Part shown: positions 11,011 to 23,084 of the stretch, piece after piece
Position numbering within the stretch: the first letter of the stretch is position 1
How the letters are laid out: each line of letters begins with the position of its first letter
Source of the DNA: Mytilus galloprovincialis
Lineage: Eukaryota; Mollusca; Bivalvia; Mytilida; Mytilidae
Length of the DNA: 64,000 nucleotides
Direction: 5' to 3'
Assembly: GCF_965363235.1 (NCBI RefSeq)
Contig: NC_134851.1
Span: 49,418,833-49,482,832 of the forward strand
Made by a program: the position numbers and the translations under genes
Notes under the pieces: generated by a model
What the model was told of the DNA's origin: nothing
The model's database searches: none
Seen by the model: only the letters and a program-made list of their open reading frames with translations

Positions 11011-13230
11011 TTATATATATACCTAGTAGTAAAAAGTCTTAAAGTTACTAAACAGAACCAGGGACAGCATTCCGTCCGAAAGACTTTTCATTAGCCAGTT
11101 AAAGAACGAAAAAGGATAAGATACAATAAAAAAATTTCATGTTATAAATATTATGGAAAAAATTAGCAAATATTTACTCCAAACGTTTATTGTTTAAAGT
11201 TAGGACATGTCAGCCAATCATTCGACATTGACATTCGATTTGGAAACTATAAAAAAGTTTTGGTAAAAGGATCATAGAATTGGCTGTCAATTTTGAGTAT
11301 TTATTTTACTATTATGACAAATTATACGTCGATTAGAGACATTACATTGGCCTGTATTAAGCATAAATCTATGTATAAAAACGCTTCAGTATCTTCGAAC
11401 ACACTTATGCCTATCTTGTATCGATTATGCAAGATCCTGAAATGTTAACTAATTTAAATAATGAGGATGAAAATACTAGACATACAACCATGTTTGCTTA
11501 CATGTGGAGTGTTTAAAATTTGGAAGTATGGAGAAAGATATGACAATTTATCCATAACAGAAATGCAAATATTGAAAAACCACTTCTGATTTATAAATAA
11601 AGAGGAACCATGTGCTTTTCATTAATGTCGTCAGTTGTGGATTTCTATTCCGTAATTCAGAAAAAAATACCAAGTAGTAAAATCATTAGATTCCATTATA
11701 AGACGCTGACCTTGTAGCAACAGGAGTCGTCGATTACAAATACTGTACTTCTACGGTGAATAGGAATAATATCATATATGAGTTATTTTTTTAAAGGTTG
11801 ACATAGATTTAAAGGGATCGGTCAAATTGAATACAAAATATAACAAACATCTATATTTCGATTCATGGTTAGGAATAAGAGCGTATATAGTTCGAATACA
11901 AAAGAAAAACAAATGTAACAATGGCTTCTCGTTAAGATTTGATTTCTATTTTCATCTTGTGTAGGCAATAACTTAATTTGCCTTCAGTCAAAGTGCATTG
12001 ACAAAAGATTAATACAATCCAATACTGATCAGTAATTGACACAAATTTTACATATATTTAATTTCATTGAAGAAGCTATTTCAGTCCACGGTACTGATGT
12101 TTAGTTATCACTATCATTTAAATATTATGCAAACCAAAGTACTATTGAAAACCCATTAATTTCAGACGTATAGAGCGTCTTTCTAATTCAAGGGGGAAAA
12201 TCGAACAATAAACCTCCAAGTTTGAAAAGTAAATTCAAATGTAAATCATGATGTATGAAACATATAGGTAATTAACAACTTCCGGTTAGGTAAATGGGTA
12301 TACAATAGCTTAATACAAAGATACTTAAAGAACATATTCAACAAATATAGAACGACAACACCATGGATATAAAAGGAACAAGTACAAGTACGCAAACAAC
12401 AACATGGGAAACAATGGAAAGCTAAGAAATCCAACGGGTCATCGTACATGTAGCTGCTCCAGAAGGGTACATTATTTTACAATTATTTAAGAAAATGTAA
12501 GTTTTTTAATTTGAATGCACTTTTGTTAGACTTTATAGAAATATGTTTGCTTCATCCGGTTAAAAAGTCTGATATGACAGTTAATGTATACTGATTATCA
12601 AAATTTAGGTCTTTTTTAGTCGGTTGTTTACCAACCCAATGCACAAAACAAAACTAAGGACTTTAGTATATTCCTGTATGTTCAATCATCATAAAGGTTA
12701 AAATCTATAACCTCAAATATACCTTTGACTTTGACATAGAATTCTTTGTCATAGAAATCTATGTCAACGATCCTAAATTTGAAAAAAAATACACTTATTT
12801 ATACAGTTCATGATTTACACTTGTACATCACTTTTGTCATAATCAGCAAGATAATTAACTATCATATAGCATGAATACAGTTATAAGGCAGGATTAAAGA
12901 GAGTTAGCATGCCAAAATGCTCATTTTAAACACCTAAGTTAAGAAATTTCTTATATAAAGTATACGGAGGTTTTGAAGCGGCGATAAGTTGTAACAAACA
13001 GTTTGATAACACTTATATTTTCTAAAGGTTACTTACAAACTTTGAAATTTAAAACTTGACCCTGACCGTAAATCATTAATTATACAAAGATAAAATAAAT
13101 ACATAGGGGGTATTCACTGTTTGATATTATATACTATTTAACAAAGAGTCACAATGATAGCAAGTAGGCTCAATGATCATTATAAAAACAGGTCATAAAC
13201 AAATCTGAATTCAGTTATATTGAATGGATC
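11011..13230. other. AT-rich sequence without recognised genes
   Basis: No recognisable protein or RNA. Small structures only, for example the inverted pair TTGACATAGA / TCTATGTCAA near 12730-12764. The minus-strand open frame at 12246-12449 has no domain I recognise. Confidence 0.5.
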
Positions 13231-14110
13231 TTTTTTATGGCCCTGAAACGAAGTTACGGGCTTTGGACTTTGATAAATTGTTGAAAATCACAATTATACG
13301 GATTTTTTTTTTCAAATGCCTTCAGATTTGGAGCTGACTTTTTATATGTGAGTTAACCATGATGAGTTACAAATCAAGTTAACTTTTGTTCCGATCTGCT
13401 AATTTTTGCCGAAATTAGGTGCTTTGGACTTTGATAAATTGTTGAAAATTCCAGTTATACGGACTTTTTTTCTAAATGCCTTCAGATATTGGGCTGATTT
13501 TGTATATGTGAGTTAACCATGATAAGTTACATATCAAGTTTAAGTTTTGTTCCGCTCCATCAAGTTTAAGTTTTGTTCCGCCCTGCTAATTTTTGCCGAA
13601 ATTACGGGCTTTGGACTTTGGTAAATTGTTTTATCAGTTATACGGACTTTATTTCTAAATACCTTCAGATATTGGGCTGGTGTTTAATATGTGAGTTAAC
13701 CATGATGAGTTACAGATCAAGTTTAAGTTTCATACCGCTCCGCTAACTTTTACCAAAATTAGGGGCTTTGGACTTTGATAAATTGTTAAAAAACAAAGTA
13801 ATACGGACTTAATTTCTAAATGCCTTCAGATATTTGGCTGATTTTTTTTGTATGTGAGTTAACCATGATGAGTTACAGATCAAGTTTAAGTTTTGTTCCG
13901 CTCCACTTATTTTTGCTGAAATTATGGGCTTTGGACTTACAAATTGTTGTAAGTCACAATTACACGGACTTTTTTTTATACGCCTCCAGATTTTGAGCTG
14001 ATTTTTGATATGTGAGACTACCATCATGTTTGAGTCCACACGTGTTATTCAAATTGCAGATTTTTCAACTTTTTGGGACGGGGCCATGCATGTCGCTTTG
14101 ACACATCTAG
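13231..14110. repeat. Tandem repeat, about 160-bp unit, five copies
   Basis: CTTTGGACTTTGATAAATTG or a close variant starts at 13261, 13422, 13609, 13766 and 13929, giving spacings of 161, 187, 157 and 163. The longer third interval contains a small internal duplication of TCAAGTTTAAGTTTTGTTCC. Each unit also has ATGTGAGTTAACCATGATGA. The array is framed by TTTATGGCCCTGAAACG on the left and GGGACGGGGCCATGCATG on the right, which may be the true ends of the parent element. Confidence 0.9.
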
Positions 14111-15860
14111 TTTTAACTATCCTATCAAATTATGATTAAGACATAACAATATTTGATCGTGCTACACATTTTTAACATGTCTTTTATGTCATATCAGTAT
14201 TACATGACTGATAGTGACTCTGAAAATCATTTTCAGTTTCATCGATTGGTGGGTGCTTGCTTCTTTATTAACAAAAATATAATTGACCGGTATGTTTGTA
14301 TCAAAATAATATACCATTGAAGGTACAGTATTAATTTTGATGTAAACCTCAGAATGAATATTACATTTTTGCACTGCATTGCCATACATTGACTATACCA
14401 TATCAATAAAGATATATATATAATAAGTGCAGCAAGGGTACTACACCTTGAACTTTATAATCTGTTGTTTGTTATAATGAAAGCTGAACTCTGTATACTC
14501 CATTTTCCTTCTACAATTAACGTATGAAAAATTAGTTATATGAAGTAAACAGTTATTAAAACTGAATTAAGGAAGAACAGGGAAACTATGCGGCATTCAA
14601 ATTTAGATATTGCTATTACAAAGCAAGACCCCCTTAAGCGCAATGCACTGGTACCCTCTAATACTAGACCACATCATACGGAAATTCACAATTTTCTTTT
14701 TTTAATAGGATAAAAGTGTTACTATAAAACAACAAATATTCGTTATATCAACTATACAAATTGGTGATTGACTAAGAAGCGATTGTCTTCTCAAATTGAA
14801 AAATTTTGAGTATTGAAAGAGTACATGTACATAATTAATGTATTTTATCTTCCCAATAAAGTAAAAAAATCGACTTTAAGTTTTATTATGATGCATTTAA
14901 AGATAACAATTTCTATAAAATATATGAATCTTATTGAAATTATAAATGTCATGCTTTTTCGTCTAAAGGCAACGCTATCAACACCAGAATGATATGTTCA
15001 ATACAGTTAACATCGTTTTACAGCCATGATTGGAGATTGTCTTTTTAGAAAAGTGACAGCTGAAATGGATGATATAATCTTAAAGTATTTACCAATGTTA
15101 TTAGGTTTTGTCTTCAACGGTACAGAAAGTTCAGACTGTCTTTCGATCCTACGTTATTTTTTATCTTATTCTCTGCACATCTGTATAATACTCTCTCGAG
15201 ACGAGATTCGTTCATATAAGGTAACGTATTTACGAAGAGTGACCTTTGATCAATGTTTTTGTTCTTTGCAAATCAACATTGATACAATAATGATTTAAAG
15301 GGAAAGGCTTTATTATGTTTTTTTTCCTTTAAGAATAAAAGCTGACATACTTGTTGACTTAAACCAATCACTAACATTGTCCAATAACTGGTGCACATCT
15401 AAATTAGATATGTCAATTTTTTCTCTAATTGTCCGTTAGTTTAAAAGTCATTCGATTAATAATTTATTATTTCAAATTGATGTGGTGAGATTTTGTAAGT
15501 TGGTTAGAGTGATACCAACGTTAAATATGCAAACTATATATTTTTTGACTACATGCATGTTTAAACCTGGAGAAAAAATACAGCACGCACCGTCTTGCTA
15601 TAAAACAATTGACAATATACAACAGTAAAAAATGTCTGCTGTCAACATATTTTATTTTGCGGACTTTTATAGTGTGTCTTTCTATGTTGTGATTTTAAAC
15701 AATTTTTTTTTTTCAAATAAGGGCGAATATTGATACCTATTAGAAAATTTAAACCCGCGGCATTTGCTTACAGCTGTCCTACGTCAGGAATTTGATGTTA
15801 AGTAGTTGTCGTTTGTTGATGCTGTTCATAAGTGTTTTTCGTGTCTCGTTTGTATATATA
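14111..15860. other. AT-rich sequence without confident genes
   Basis: One open frame at 15026-15298 (+, 90 aa) is preceded by a pyrimidine stretch and CAG resembling a splice acceptor (ATCGTTTTACAG just before the ATG). Its product shows no domain or composition I recognise, so I leave it as an unsupported possibility. The rest is AT-rich and featureless apart from short homopolymers. Confidence 0.4.
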
Positions 15861-15871
15861 TCTATATATAT

Positions 15872-17332
15872 AAACGAGTCTAAATTGAAAACTACGTTCA
15901 AACCTATGATTGCGTTGGATAAAAACCGCAATTTTTATACGTGTGCATGAAAAACAAATTTCGTTGTAGAAGGGTCTAACAACAGCACAAACAACATTTT
16001 CCAAAAGACCAAAAAAGTGAAAAAGTATATTTTAATAACACACATTTGACTAACAGGTCGAACAACTGATTTTCTTTAACCCTGCTGACTGCCATTGGCG
16101 ATTGCCAGATAAAATTGATCACAAGATGTAACAAAATGTATCTTAATATAAATTTAATACTAAACAGAATAAAATTAACTTGTGGACACGATGTTATGCC
16201 ACAAACATACGGTGTCAATATTTGTTTAGTACACCAGATCCGGATTTCGACAATAAATGTCTCTTCAGTGATGTTAGGGATCGAAACGGTATTTGGAAGG
16301 CCATATAAAAAGTACCCTCATTTTTAGAACAAGTTCCCTCATTTTTAGATAAACTCTTGAATTTTAAGAGTCAATATAGGATGAACGGATCATGTAAACC
16401 AGAGGGAAAATATGATACAAGCCCAAACTAAAAAATATAAACGAGTCTGAATTGAAAACTACGTTCAAACCTATAATCGCGTTGGATAAAAACCGCAATT
16501 TTTATACGTGTGCATGTAAAACAAATTTCGTTGTAGAAGGGTCTAAAAACAGCACAAACAACATTTTCCAAAAGACAAAAAAAGTGAAAAAGTATATTTA
16601 AACAAAACGCATTTGACTAACAGGTCGAAAAACTGATGTTCTTTAACCCTGCTGACTGCCATTGGCGATTGCCAAATAAAATTGATCACAAGATGTAACA
16701 AAATGGGTCTTAATATAAATTTAATACTAAACAGAATAAAATTAACTTGTGGCCCCGATGTTATGCCACAAACATACGGTGTCAATATTTTTTTAGTACA
16801 CCAGATCCGGATTTCGACAATAAATGTCTCTTCAGTGATGTTAGGGATCGAAACGGTATTTGGAAGGCCATATAAAAAGTACCCTCATTTTTAGATAATA
16901 TCTTGAATTTTAAGAGTCAATATAGGATGAACGGATCATATAAACCGGAGGTAAAATATCATACAAGCCCAAACGAAAAATTATAAACGAGTCTAAATTT
17001 AAAACTACGTTCAAACCTATGATTGCGTTGGATAAAAACCGCAATTTTTATACGTGTGCATGTAAAACATATTTCGTTGTAGAAGGGTCTAAAAACAGCA
17101 CAAACAACATTTTCCAAAAGACCAAAAAAGTGAAAAAGTATATCTTAACAAAACGCATTTGACTAACAGGTCGAACAACTGATGTTCTTTAACCCTGCTG
17201 ACTGCCATTGGCGATTGCCAAATAAAATTGATCACAAGATGTAACAAAATGGATCTTAATATAAATTTAATACTAAACATAAAAAAATAACTTGTGGCCA
17301 CGATGTTATGCCACAAACATACGGTGTCAATA
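15872..17332 (+). repeat. Tandem array, three units of about 550-565 bp
   Basis: Units start with AAACGAGTCT at about 15872, 16439 and 16985. The third is truncated after ACATACGGTGTCAATAT. Internal landmarks common to the units are GATTGCGTTGGATAAAAACC (or the near variant), GTGTGCATG, GGGTCTAA, TGCCATTGGCGATTGCCA and CTTCAGTGATGTTAGGGATC. Unit 1 has an extra partial duplication of CCCTCATTTTTAG. Short open frames in it recur from unit to unit only because the DNA is repeated. An inverted solitary unit lies at 3375-3795. Confidence 0.92.
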
Positions 17333-17384
17333 TATATATAGATATAAGACCGTTGGTATTCCCATTTTAATGGTTAAACATTAG

Positions 17385-17605
17385 TCATTAATGTCATTTT
17401 ATTATAAGGCCGTTTATAGCTTGCGGTCTGATGTGAGCCAAGGCTCCTGGTAGACGATCGTACTTTGACCTATAAAGATTTACTTTTACAAATTGTGACT
17501 TGCTAGATAGTGCGAGGGCTGTATAAACAGTCAAGATCGTTAAAAACTCCCATCATCATCACGCTAGATAGTTTTCTCTTTGTCACTCATACCACATCTT
17601 CTTAT
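17385..17605 (+). repeat. Retroelement-tail type repeat
   Basis: TGAGCCAAGGCTCCTGGTAG, TTTGACCTATAA, AATTGTGACTTG and the closing CACTCATACCACATCTTC match the tail family seen at 22535-22800 and, in reverse, at 40222-40350. Confidence 0.65.
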
Positions 17606-17619
17606 ATTTATTGGTAAAT

Positions 17620-18060
17620 AAAGGCAACAGTAGTATACCGCTGTTCAAAACTCGTAAATCTATGGACAAAAAAAAACAAAATCGGGGTAACAAACTAAAA
17701 CTGAGGGAAACGCATTAAATATAAGAGGAGAACAACGACACAACATTAAAATATAACACACACATCAACGGACAAGCATTAGACAAAATCCGATGAGAAT
17801 AACCAATATAACATCAAAACCAAATACATGAATTTGGGATAGAAAAGTATCGTGACACGTCTTATAGTAATGTGAATTCACACTCAAATATAGGAGAAAA
17901 CAAACGACACAACGGAAACACAACGTAAAAATGTTACACACACAGAAACGAACTATGATATAATAATGGCCATTTTCCTGACTTGGTACAGGACATTTTT
18001 AAAGAAAAAAATGGTGGGTTGAACCTGGTTTTGTGGCATGCAAACCTCGCACTTTAATGG
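17620..18060 (+). repeat. Solitary foldback-element arm
   Basis: It begins GGCAACAGTAGTATACCGCT and contains two stretches related to the left arm of the foldback element at 675-1347. The last holds TTCCTGACTTGGTACAGGAC and GGTGGGTTGAACCTGG. I do not see an opposing arm nearby, so it is either a half-element or a related simple repeat. A shorter relative is at 39893-40100. Confidence 0.55.
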
Positions 18061-18514
18061 CATTGTTGAATATAACATTAAAATGACAACATAATAATAC
18101 AGGAATTCAATACAAATAAATAGGAGAACGTATTAGTCAAAGAAACACATGAATAATAGATAACAAAAGGCATCCTTTATTTGTTACATTGGCCTACGGC
18201 AATCACATCAAACTTATAGATACACTGATATTTTACAGGTTATTACCATTCTGTTTTACTTTTTTGTTTGTTTTACAATTTTCTTTTTTTCGAACCACTT
18301 TACATATCGTTAAAACTCTAAATATCTTTCTTTCGTTTGATTTGACTTGTACAACATCAATTGTGTGTCTTTCTAACTGATTATAGTGTTATTTAAGAAC
18401 ATATGAGACTGATGTGAGTCAAAAATATGTAACAAAAATTGAAAGATAATATATGTACATGGAACAAACAAAAGGTGTTTTATCTTGTCAATATTTTAAT
18501 CAAACATATACGTT
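18061..18514. other. AT-rich sequence without recognised genes
   Basis: Nothing recognised here. The open frame at 18189-18380 is phenylalanine-rich because of T-rich DNA. Confidence 0.45.
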
Positions 18515-18700
18515 AGGCCATTATTTTCCTTTGAATTGTGTAACATTTCTCATTTCGGGCCTTTTATAGCCAGCTATAATATATATATAGGCTTTTCTCA
18601 TTGCTGAAGGCTGTACGATGAACATAAATTGTTAGTTTCTGTATTTTTTGGTATCTTGTGAAAAGTTGTCACATGTGGAATCATACCACTTCTATGTTTT
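18515..18700 (+). repeat. Diverged retroelement tail
   Basis: GTTAGGCCATTATTTTC, GGGCCTTTTATAGC, CATTGCTGAAGGCTGTACG and GGAATCATACCACTTCT follow the order of the tail at 10830-11000, with more substitutions. Confidence 0.65.
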
Positions 18701-19257
18701 TATCCCCATAGAGTATGATATGACTAATTGCTCCTTTAATAATTGCTATAATTTTTATTTTGACTGTTCATATATTCGTGTATTATTACTTAAAATCGAA
18801 AAAAAGGCAAAATTTTTTTTGTAAATTGATGAAGGCACGTTCGTCATAGTGACGATACGTGTAAAACAAACTGCTAAATGATATAATTGATTTTTTTTTT
18901 TATTAAACACTAATAACAAATCCGTTCGTGAAAAAAAAACACATTAAAAATTATTGGTCAAGAAAGAAATAACTTAAGAACAAACACAAGATAAATACAC
19001 ACTGAAGATAAACACATACACAAGATAAACACACACACAAGATAAACACACCTATCAATACCAGATATTTTCAAGATCAAAACAGCTAAACAAATGTAAA
19101 CAACAAACCACTAATTCAAATTATTTGAATAAAAAAATTTACCAAAGTTATATACAAAACTAAAAGTTTCAAAAACAAAGCAACATGATCAATGCAGTAA
19201 AGAAACGTTGATGACACTATGCATTCGAAAACAAAAACAAAAGATTTATACTGCTTA
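18701..19257. other. AT-rich sequence with a short minisatellite
   Basis: At about 18985-19052 the motif ACAAGATAAACACACAC is imperfectly repeated about four times. Otherwise nothing is recognised before the satellite array begins. Confidence 0.5.
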
Positions 19258-20584
19258 AATAAACTCATCATAGATACCAGGACTAAATTTTATATATACG
19301 ACATACGTGCGTTTCGTCTACAAAAGAATCATCAGTGACGCTCGAATCCAAAAAAGTTTAAAACGCCAAAAAAAGTACGGAGTTGAACAGCATTGAGGAC
19401 CAAAATTCCTAAAAGTTTTGCCAAATACAGCTAAGGTAATCTATGCCTGAGGAAAAAGCCTTTGTATTTCAAAAAATTCAAAATTTTGTAAACAGTTAAT
19501 TTATAAATTTAACAATATCAATGATAATTCATGTCAGCACAAACAGTGCTGACTACTGGGCTTGTGATACCCTCAGGGAAATAACTCTCCACCAACAGTG
19601 GCATCGACCCAGTGGTTGTAAATACACTCATCATAGATACTAGGACTAAATTTTATATATACGCCAGACGCGTTTTTGGTCTACAAAAGTCTCGTCAGTG
19701 ACGCTCGAATCCAAAAAAGTTAAAAAGGCCAATTAAAGTACGAAGTTAAAGAGCATTGAGGACCAAAATTCCTAAAAGTTTTGCCAAATACAGCTAAGGT
19801 AATCTATTCCTGAGGTAGAAAAGCCTTAGTATTTCAAAAAATTCAAAATTTTGTAAACAGTTAATTTGTAAATATAACAATATCAATGATAATTCATGTC
19901 AGCAAAACAGTGCTGACTACTGGGCTTGTGATACCCTCGGGGAAATGAATCTTAACCAGCAGCGGCATCGACTCAGTGGTTGCAAATAAACTCATCATAG
20001 ATACCAGGACTAAATTTTATATATACTCCAGACGCGCGTTTCGTCTACAAAAGACTCATCAGTGACGCTCGAATTCAAAAAAGTTAAAAAGCCAAATAAA
20101 GTACGAAGTTGAAGAGCATTGAGGACCAAAATTCTTAAAAGTTTGCCAAATACAGCTAAGGTAATCTATGCCTGATGTAGAAAAGCCTAAGTATTTCCAA
20201 AAATTCTAAATTTTGTAAACAGTTAATGTATTAATATAACAATATCAATGATAATTCATGTCAGCACAAGCAGTGCTGACTGTTGGGCTTGTGATACCCT
20301 CGGGGAAGTAAATCTCCAATAGCATTGGCATCGACCCAGTATTTGTAAATAAACTCATCATAGATACCAGGACTAAATTTTATATATATACGCCAGACGC
20401 GCGTTTCGTCTACAAAAGTCTCGTCAGTGACGCTCGAATCCAAAAAAGTTAAAAAGGCCAATTAAAGTACGAAGTTGAAGAGCATTGAGGACCAAAATTC
20501 TTAAAAGTTTGCCAAATACAGCTAAGGTAATATATGCCTGATGTAGAAAAGCCTAAGTATTTCCAAAAATTCTAAATTTTGTAA
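19258..20584 (+). repeat. Satellite-like array, left part (period about 365 bp)
   Basis: ACTCATCATAGATACCAGGA or a near variant recurs at about 19262, 19628, 19990 and 20355. Each unit carries the core CAGACGCGCGTTTCGTCTAC (with small variants), TCAGTGACGCTCGAAT, GAGCATTGAGGACCAAAATT and a perfect short hairpin, GTCAGCAC...GTGCTGAC. The array is interrupted at 20584 by the outer transposon and continues at 36209. A minus-strand open frame (LDSSVTDETFVDET) recurs in two units but covers only part of the repeat and has no known function. Confidence 0.95.
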
Positions 20585-20629
20585 CACTACTGGACGAAAA
20601 AACGTCTGTCCATACCAGTAACAGTCGTT
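20585..20629 (+). repeat. Left terminal inverted repeat of the 15.6-kb element
   Basis: 45 bp facing 36164-36208, with differences only at positions 20-21 of the repeat (GT versus AA). Near-identity of the two ends suggests fairly recent mobility compared with the decayed interior. The flanking duplication is TAA at 20582-20584. Confidence 0.92.
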
Positions 20630-21040
20630 CTAAGACTGATAATGTTTGTTAAAGTTGTAACAGTTGTTAAATTTCACTGCTGCAGTTTTTTTGTAACTGT
20701 CCCAACTTTAAAAGTGTTTGTCTACAACATAAATCGACTGTAACAACGCAAGAAATAACTGTCACCGTTATTAAAGGACTGATACAACTATTTCAAAGTT
20801 GTAACAGTTGATTTACAACTGTCCCAACTCGGAAAACGTTGCAACAGTCATAAATAAACTGATTAAACGCCTAAAGGGTTGTCACAGTCGTAATAAAACT
20901 GATGCAACCATTTGAAAGTTGTAACAGTCATTTAATTACTGTACCAACACGGAAAACGTTGAAACAATCATAAATAAACTGTTTAAACGCAGAAAAAGTT
21001 GTAACAGTTAAAATATGATAGCTACAACCATTGTATAGGC
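20630..21040 (+). repeat. Left subterminal palindrome array
   Basis: Repeated short motifs alternate in orientation: GTTGTAACAGT (near 20655, 20795, 20918, 20999) and ACTGTCCCAACT (near 20697, 20819). They are separated by about 40-60 bp and often pair as ACTGTnCCAAC ... GTTGnnACAG mini-palindromes. The same motifs fill 35655-36163. Subterminal arrays of short direct and inverted motifs are typical transposase-binding regions in large cut-and-paste elements. Confidence 0.75.
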
Positions 21041-22530
21041 ATAGCTAATTTATAAGCGTAGCAACTTCCAAAAATTGATCTTCATGTACACTTTAAAGTC
21101 ACGGATACAAAATGTCTAACAGTCAGGGATATAGGTTCAATTATTTGTAAAAAAAAATTTACTGTGTGAAATATAAGGTTGTGACATAGAGAAACAACTA
21201 TCACTCCAATGTAATATATTAATTTTAGATAGATATTGATTTTAAAAAAAAAGTATTTTGAAATATTTGCCGCTGAACACATTTTTGTATTCCTCGGTTA
21301 TTTAGTGAATGTGCTGAATTTATATATTTTTTTAACACTTCCTCGCCCTAATCTCTTCGAACCAATAAAATCGGAACCAGCACTAGATACCTGCAATTTC
21401 ACTAGATAAAAGATATATATACTAACAGAAAAATCGAAAAACGTTACCCAATATATTTGTTACCAAATGTATCTTTATAACTGAATTAAAAGTTGACAAT
21501 TTTTATATCATCTAAATAACAATTTAATTATTTTTCTATTAAATTAGTTAGGTGTAAAATCATTCATGCATACACGGTTGTTTTCAATACCCGTAGTTTT
21601 ACGAATCACATCACTTCATAATAACGCTGAATATACATGATATACTCTAAACCTAGCGAGGAACTCCTAATACACGCACTTGTCAAACTTATCCCCACAT
21701 AAAACTGCTTTATATTTTCTTGAGGGTTTATTTCACACACTAATTTTTGGGGGGCTACATTTCTTGTAAAATTATAAATATTGCCGTATAATCATTTTGA
21801 TTTCTATACATGTAAAAAAAAAATCAGACATTTAACACATCTTTTGCAGCTATGGAAAACAAACCTTAAATCTATCTGAATTTGATTTATTTTATTTTAC
21901 CGTATTTTATTTTTGAATAGGTCAATATTAACTCGACTTTGTATTGTACATTGTACGGAATGGTCTATTTGAAGTTCAATTGTAATTGATACACATGATA
22001 CAGGTAAATAGCACGTCAGCATTCATGATTGAGGTAAAAAAATATTATCACTCGCGAGAAAAATTCATATTTTCAACGGATTTTTCATTGTTTTTCGCAA
22101 AGAATTTACCATACATAATTTATGTAAATACTAGTAGATGGACGTACTGTTCAAGACCCGACAAAATAACTAGCGCAAGTGAAAGTTCAAATGTTCAAAA
22201 CATGAAAACTCGCATTGTTTAAGACAGGGAAATCAAATCTTAATTCTTTTATTTTTTTCACATCACTTTTTAGAACTTGATGTACTTCTCTTTAGACTCC
22301 GGTCTTATTAAATTCTAAAGACTGACATCGGATTCTCTTGTGTGGTTTCAGTTGATCAGATGTACTAACGTTTATCCAAAATATTTTCCCATTTCAATTG
22401 TTCAAATTCAAATTATTTAATCCCATCAATGCTTGTACAATAATGACATATTATTCAATCAGTAAAGAAAACTAACAATGTTACTAGATAGATATATAGA
22501 TAATTATGTACAGACAATATTTTGGGTCCC
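21041..22530. other. Interior of outer element, left arm, no gene recognised
   Basis: AT-rich, with short open frames at most about 78 codons long and no known domain. Nothing resembling a transposase remains. Confidence 0.5.
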
Positions 22531-22534
22531 TTTA

Positions 22535-22800
22535 TATTTTTTTGTTCGGTGTGAGCCGAGGCTCCATGTTGAAGGCCAAGGAGCTGATCCAGCCATTTTA
22601 AAAAGAAGTTGTTACTAACCCAGGACAAAGGGGGGTTCCAATTACATGTACCCATTCAAATAAATGCCTTGATCGTCCAAAAAAGGGGGGTTCAAACCCA
22701 TGGACAACCCCCCCCCTGGATCCACGCCTGAGGCTATACATTGACCTATAATGGTTTAGTGCGTTATACATGTATGACTTTGTAATGCTTATTGTGTTTA
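22535..22800 (+). repeat. Retroelement-tail repeat interrupted by a MITE
   Basis: GTGTGAGCCGAGGCTCCATG and TTGAAGGCC at the left, and TTGACCTATAATGGTTTA at the right, are the two halves of the tail family seen intact at 17430-17500. They are separated here by the MITE at 22577-22732. Confidence 0.7.
22577..22732. mobile_element. MITE with GGATCC-containing inverted ends, copy 1
   Basis: The ends are GCTGATCCAGCC (left) and CTGGATCCACGCC (right). Inside are paired G- and C-rich runs (AAGGGGGGTT and ACCCCCCCC). The element is inserted between the halves of a retroelement tail. It is related to the better preserved copy at 34674-34836. No coding function: open frames across it are proline- and glycine-rich by-products. 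Confidence 0.7.
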
Positions 22801-23084
22801 TGGAAAACAATGGGAATATGTTGCTTAACATCTTGGGATATATATTAAGAAGGCATTTATTCAAAAGCAGATAGAATTGATTTGTAGAAAAACATGAATA
22901 TTAAAGGGCAGATGATCAACTATTATAGTACAAGTCTTTGATTAACCACAATATTATATTTGTCATCACTGACGTATCAATGTTGCTTTTGTATACATGG
23001 TATAAAAATCCAACTTGGGTTTCTCATCTGAACTTGTTTACACGGTGTTACATTATCTAATATAGCTAGGCCTGTTATAGGTTT

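Noticed and set aside
12725-12770. Small inverted pair TTGACATAGA / TCTATGTCAA
   Set aside because: Ten-base arms in AT-rich DNA are expected by chance, and no further support was found.
15026-15298. 90-codon open frame preceded by a splice-acceptor-like sequence
   Set aside because: No recognisable domain, no matching donor or neighbouring exons, and a composition typical of AT-rich chance frames.
19258-20584. Regularly spaced repeats considered as a CRISPR array
   Set aside because: Units are about 365 bp with no short repeat/spacer structure, and the DNA is animal-like. It is a satellite.
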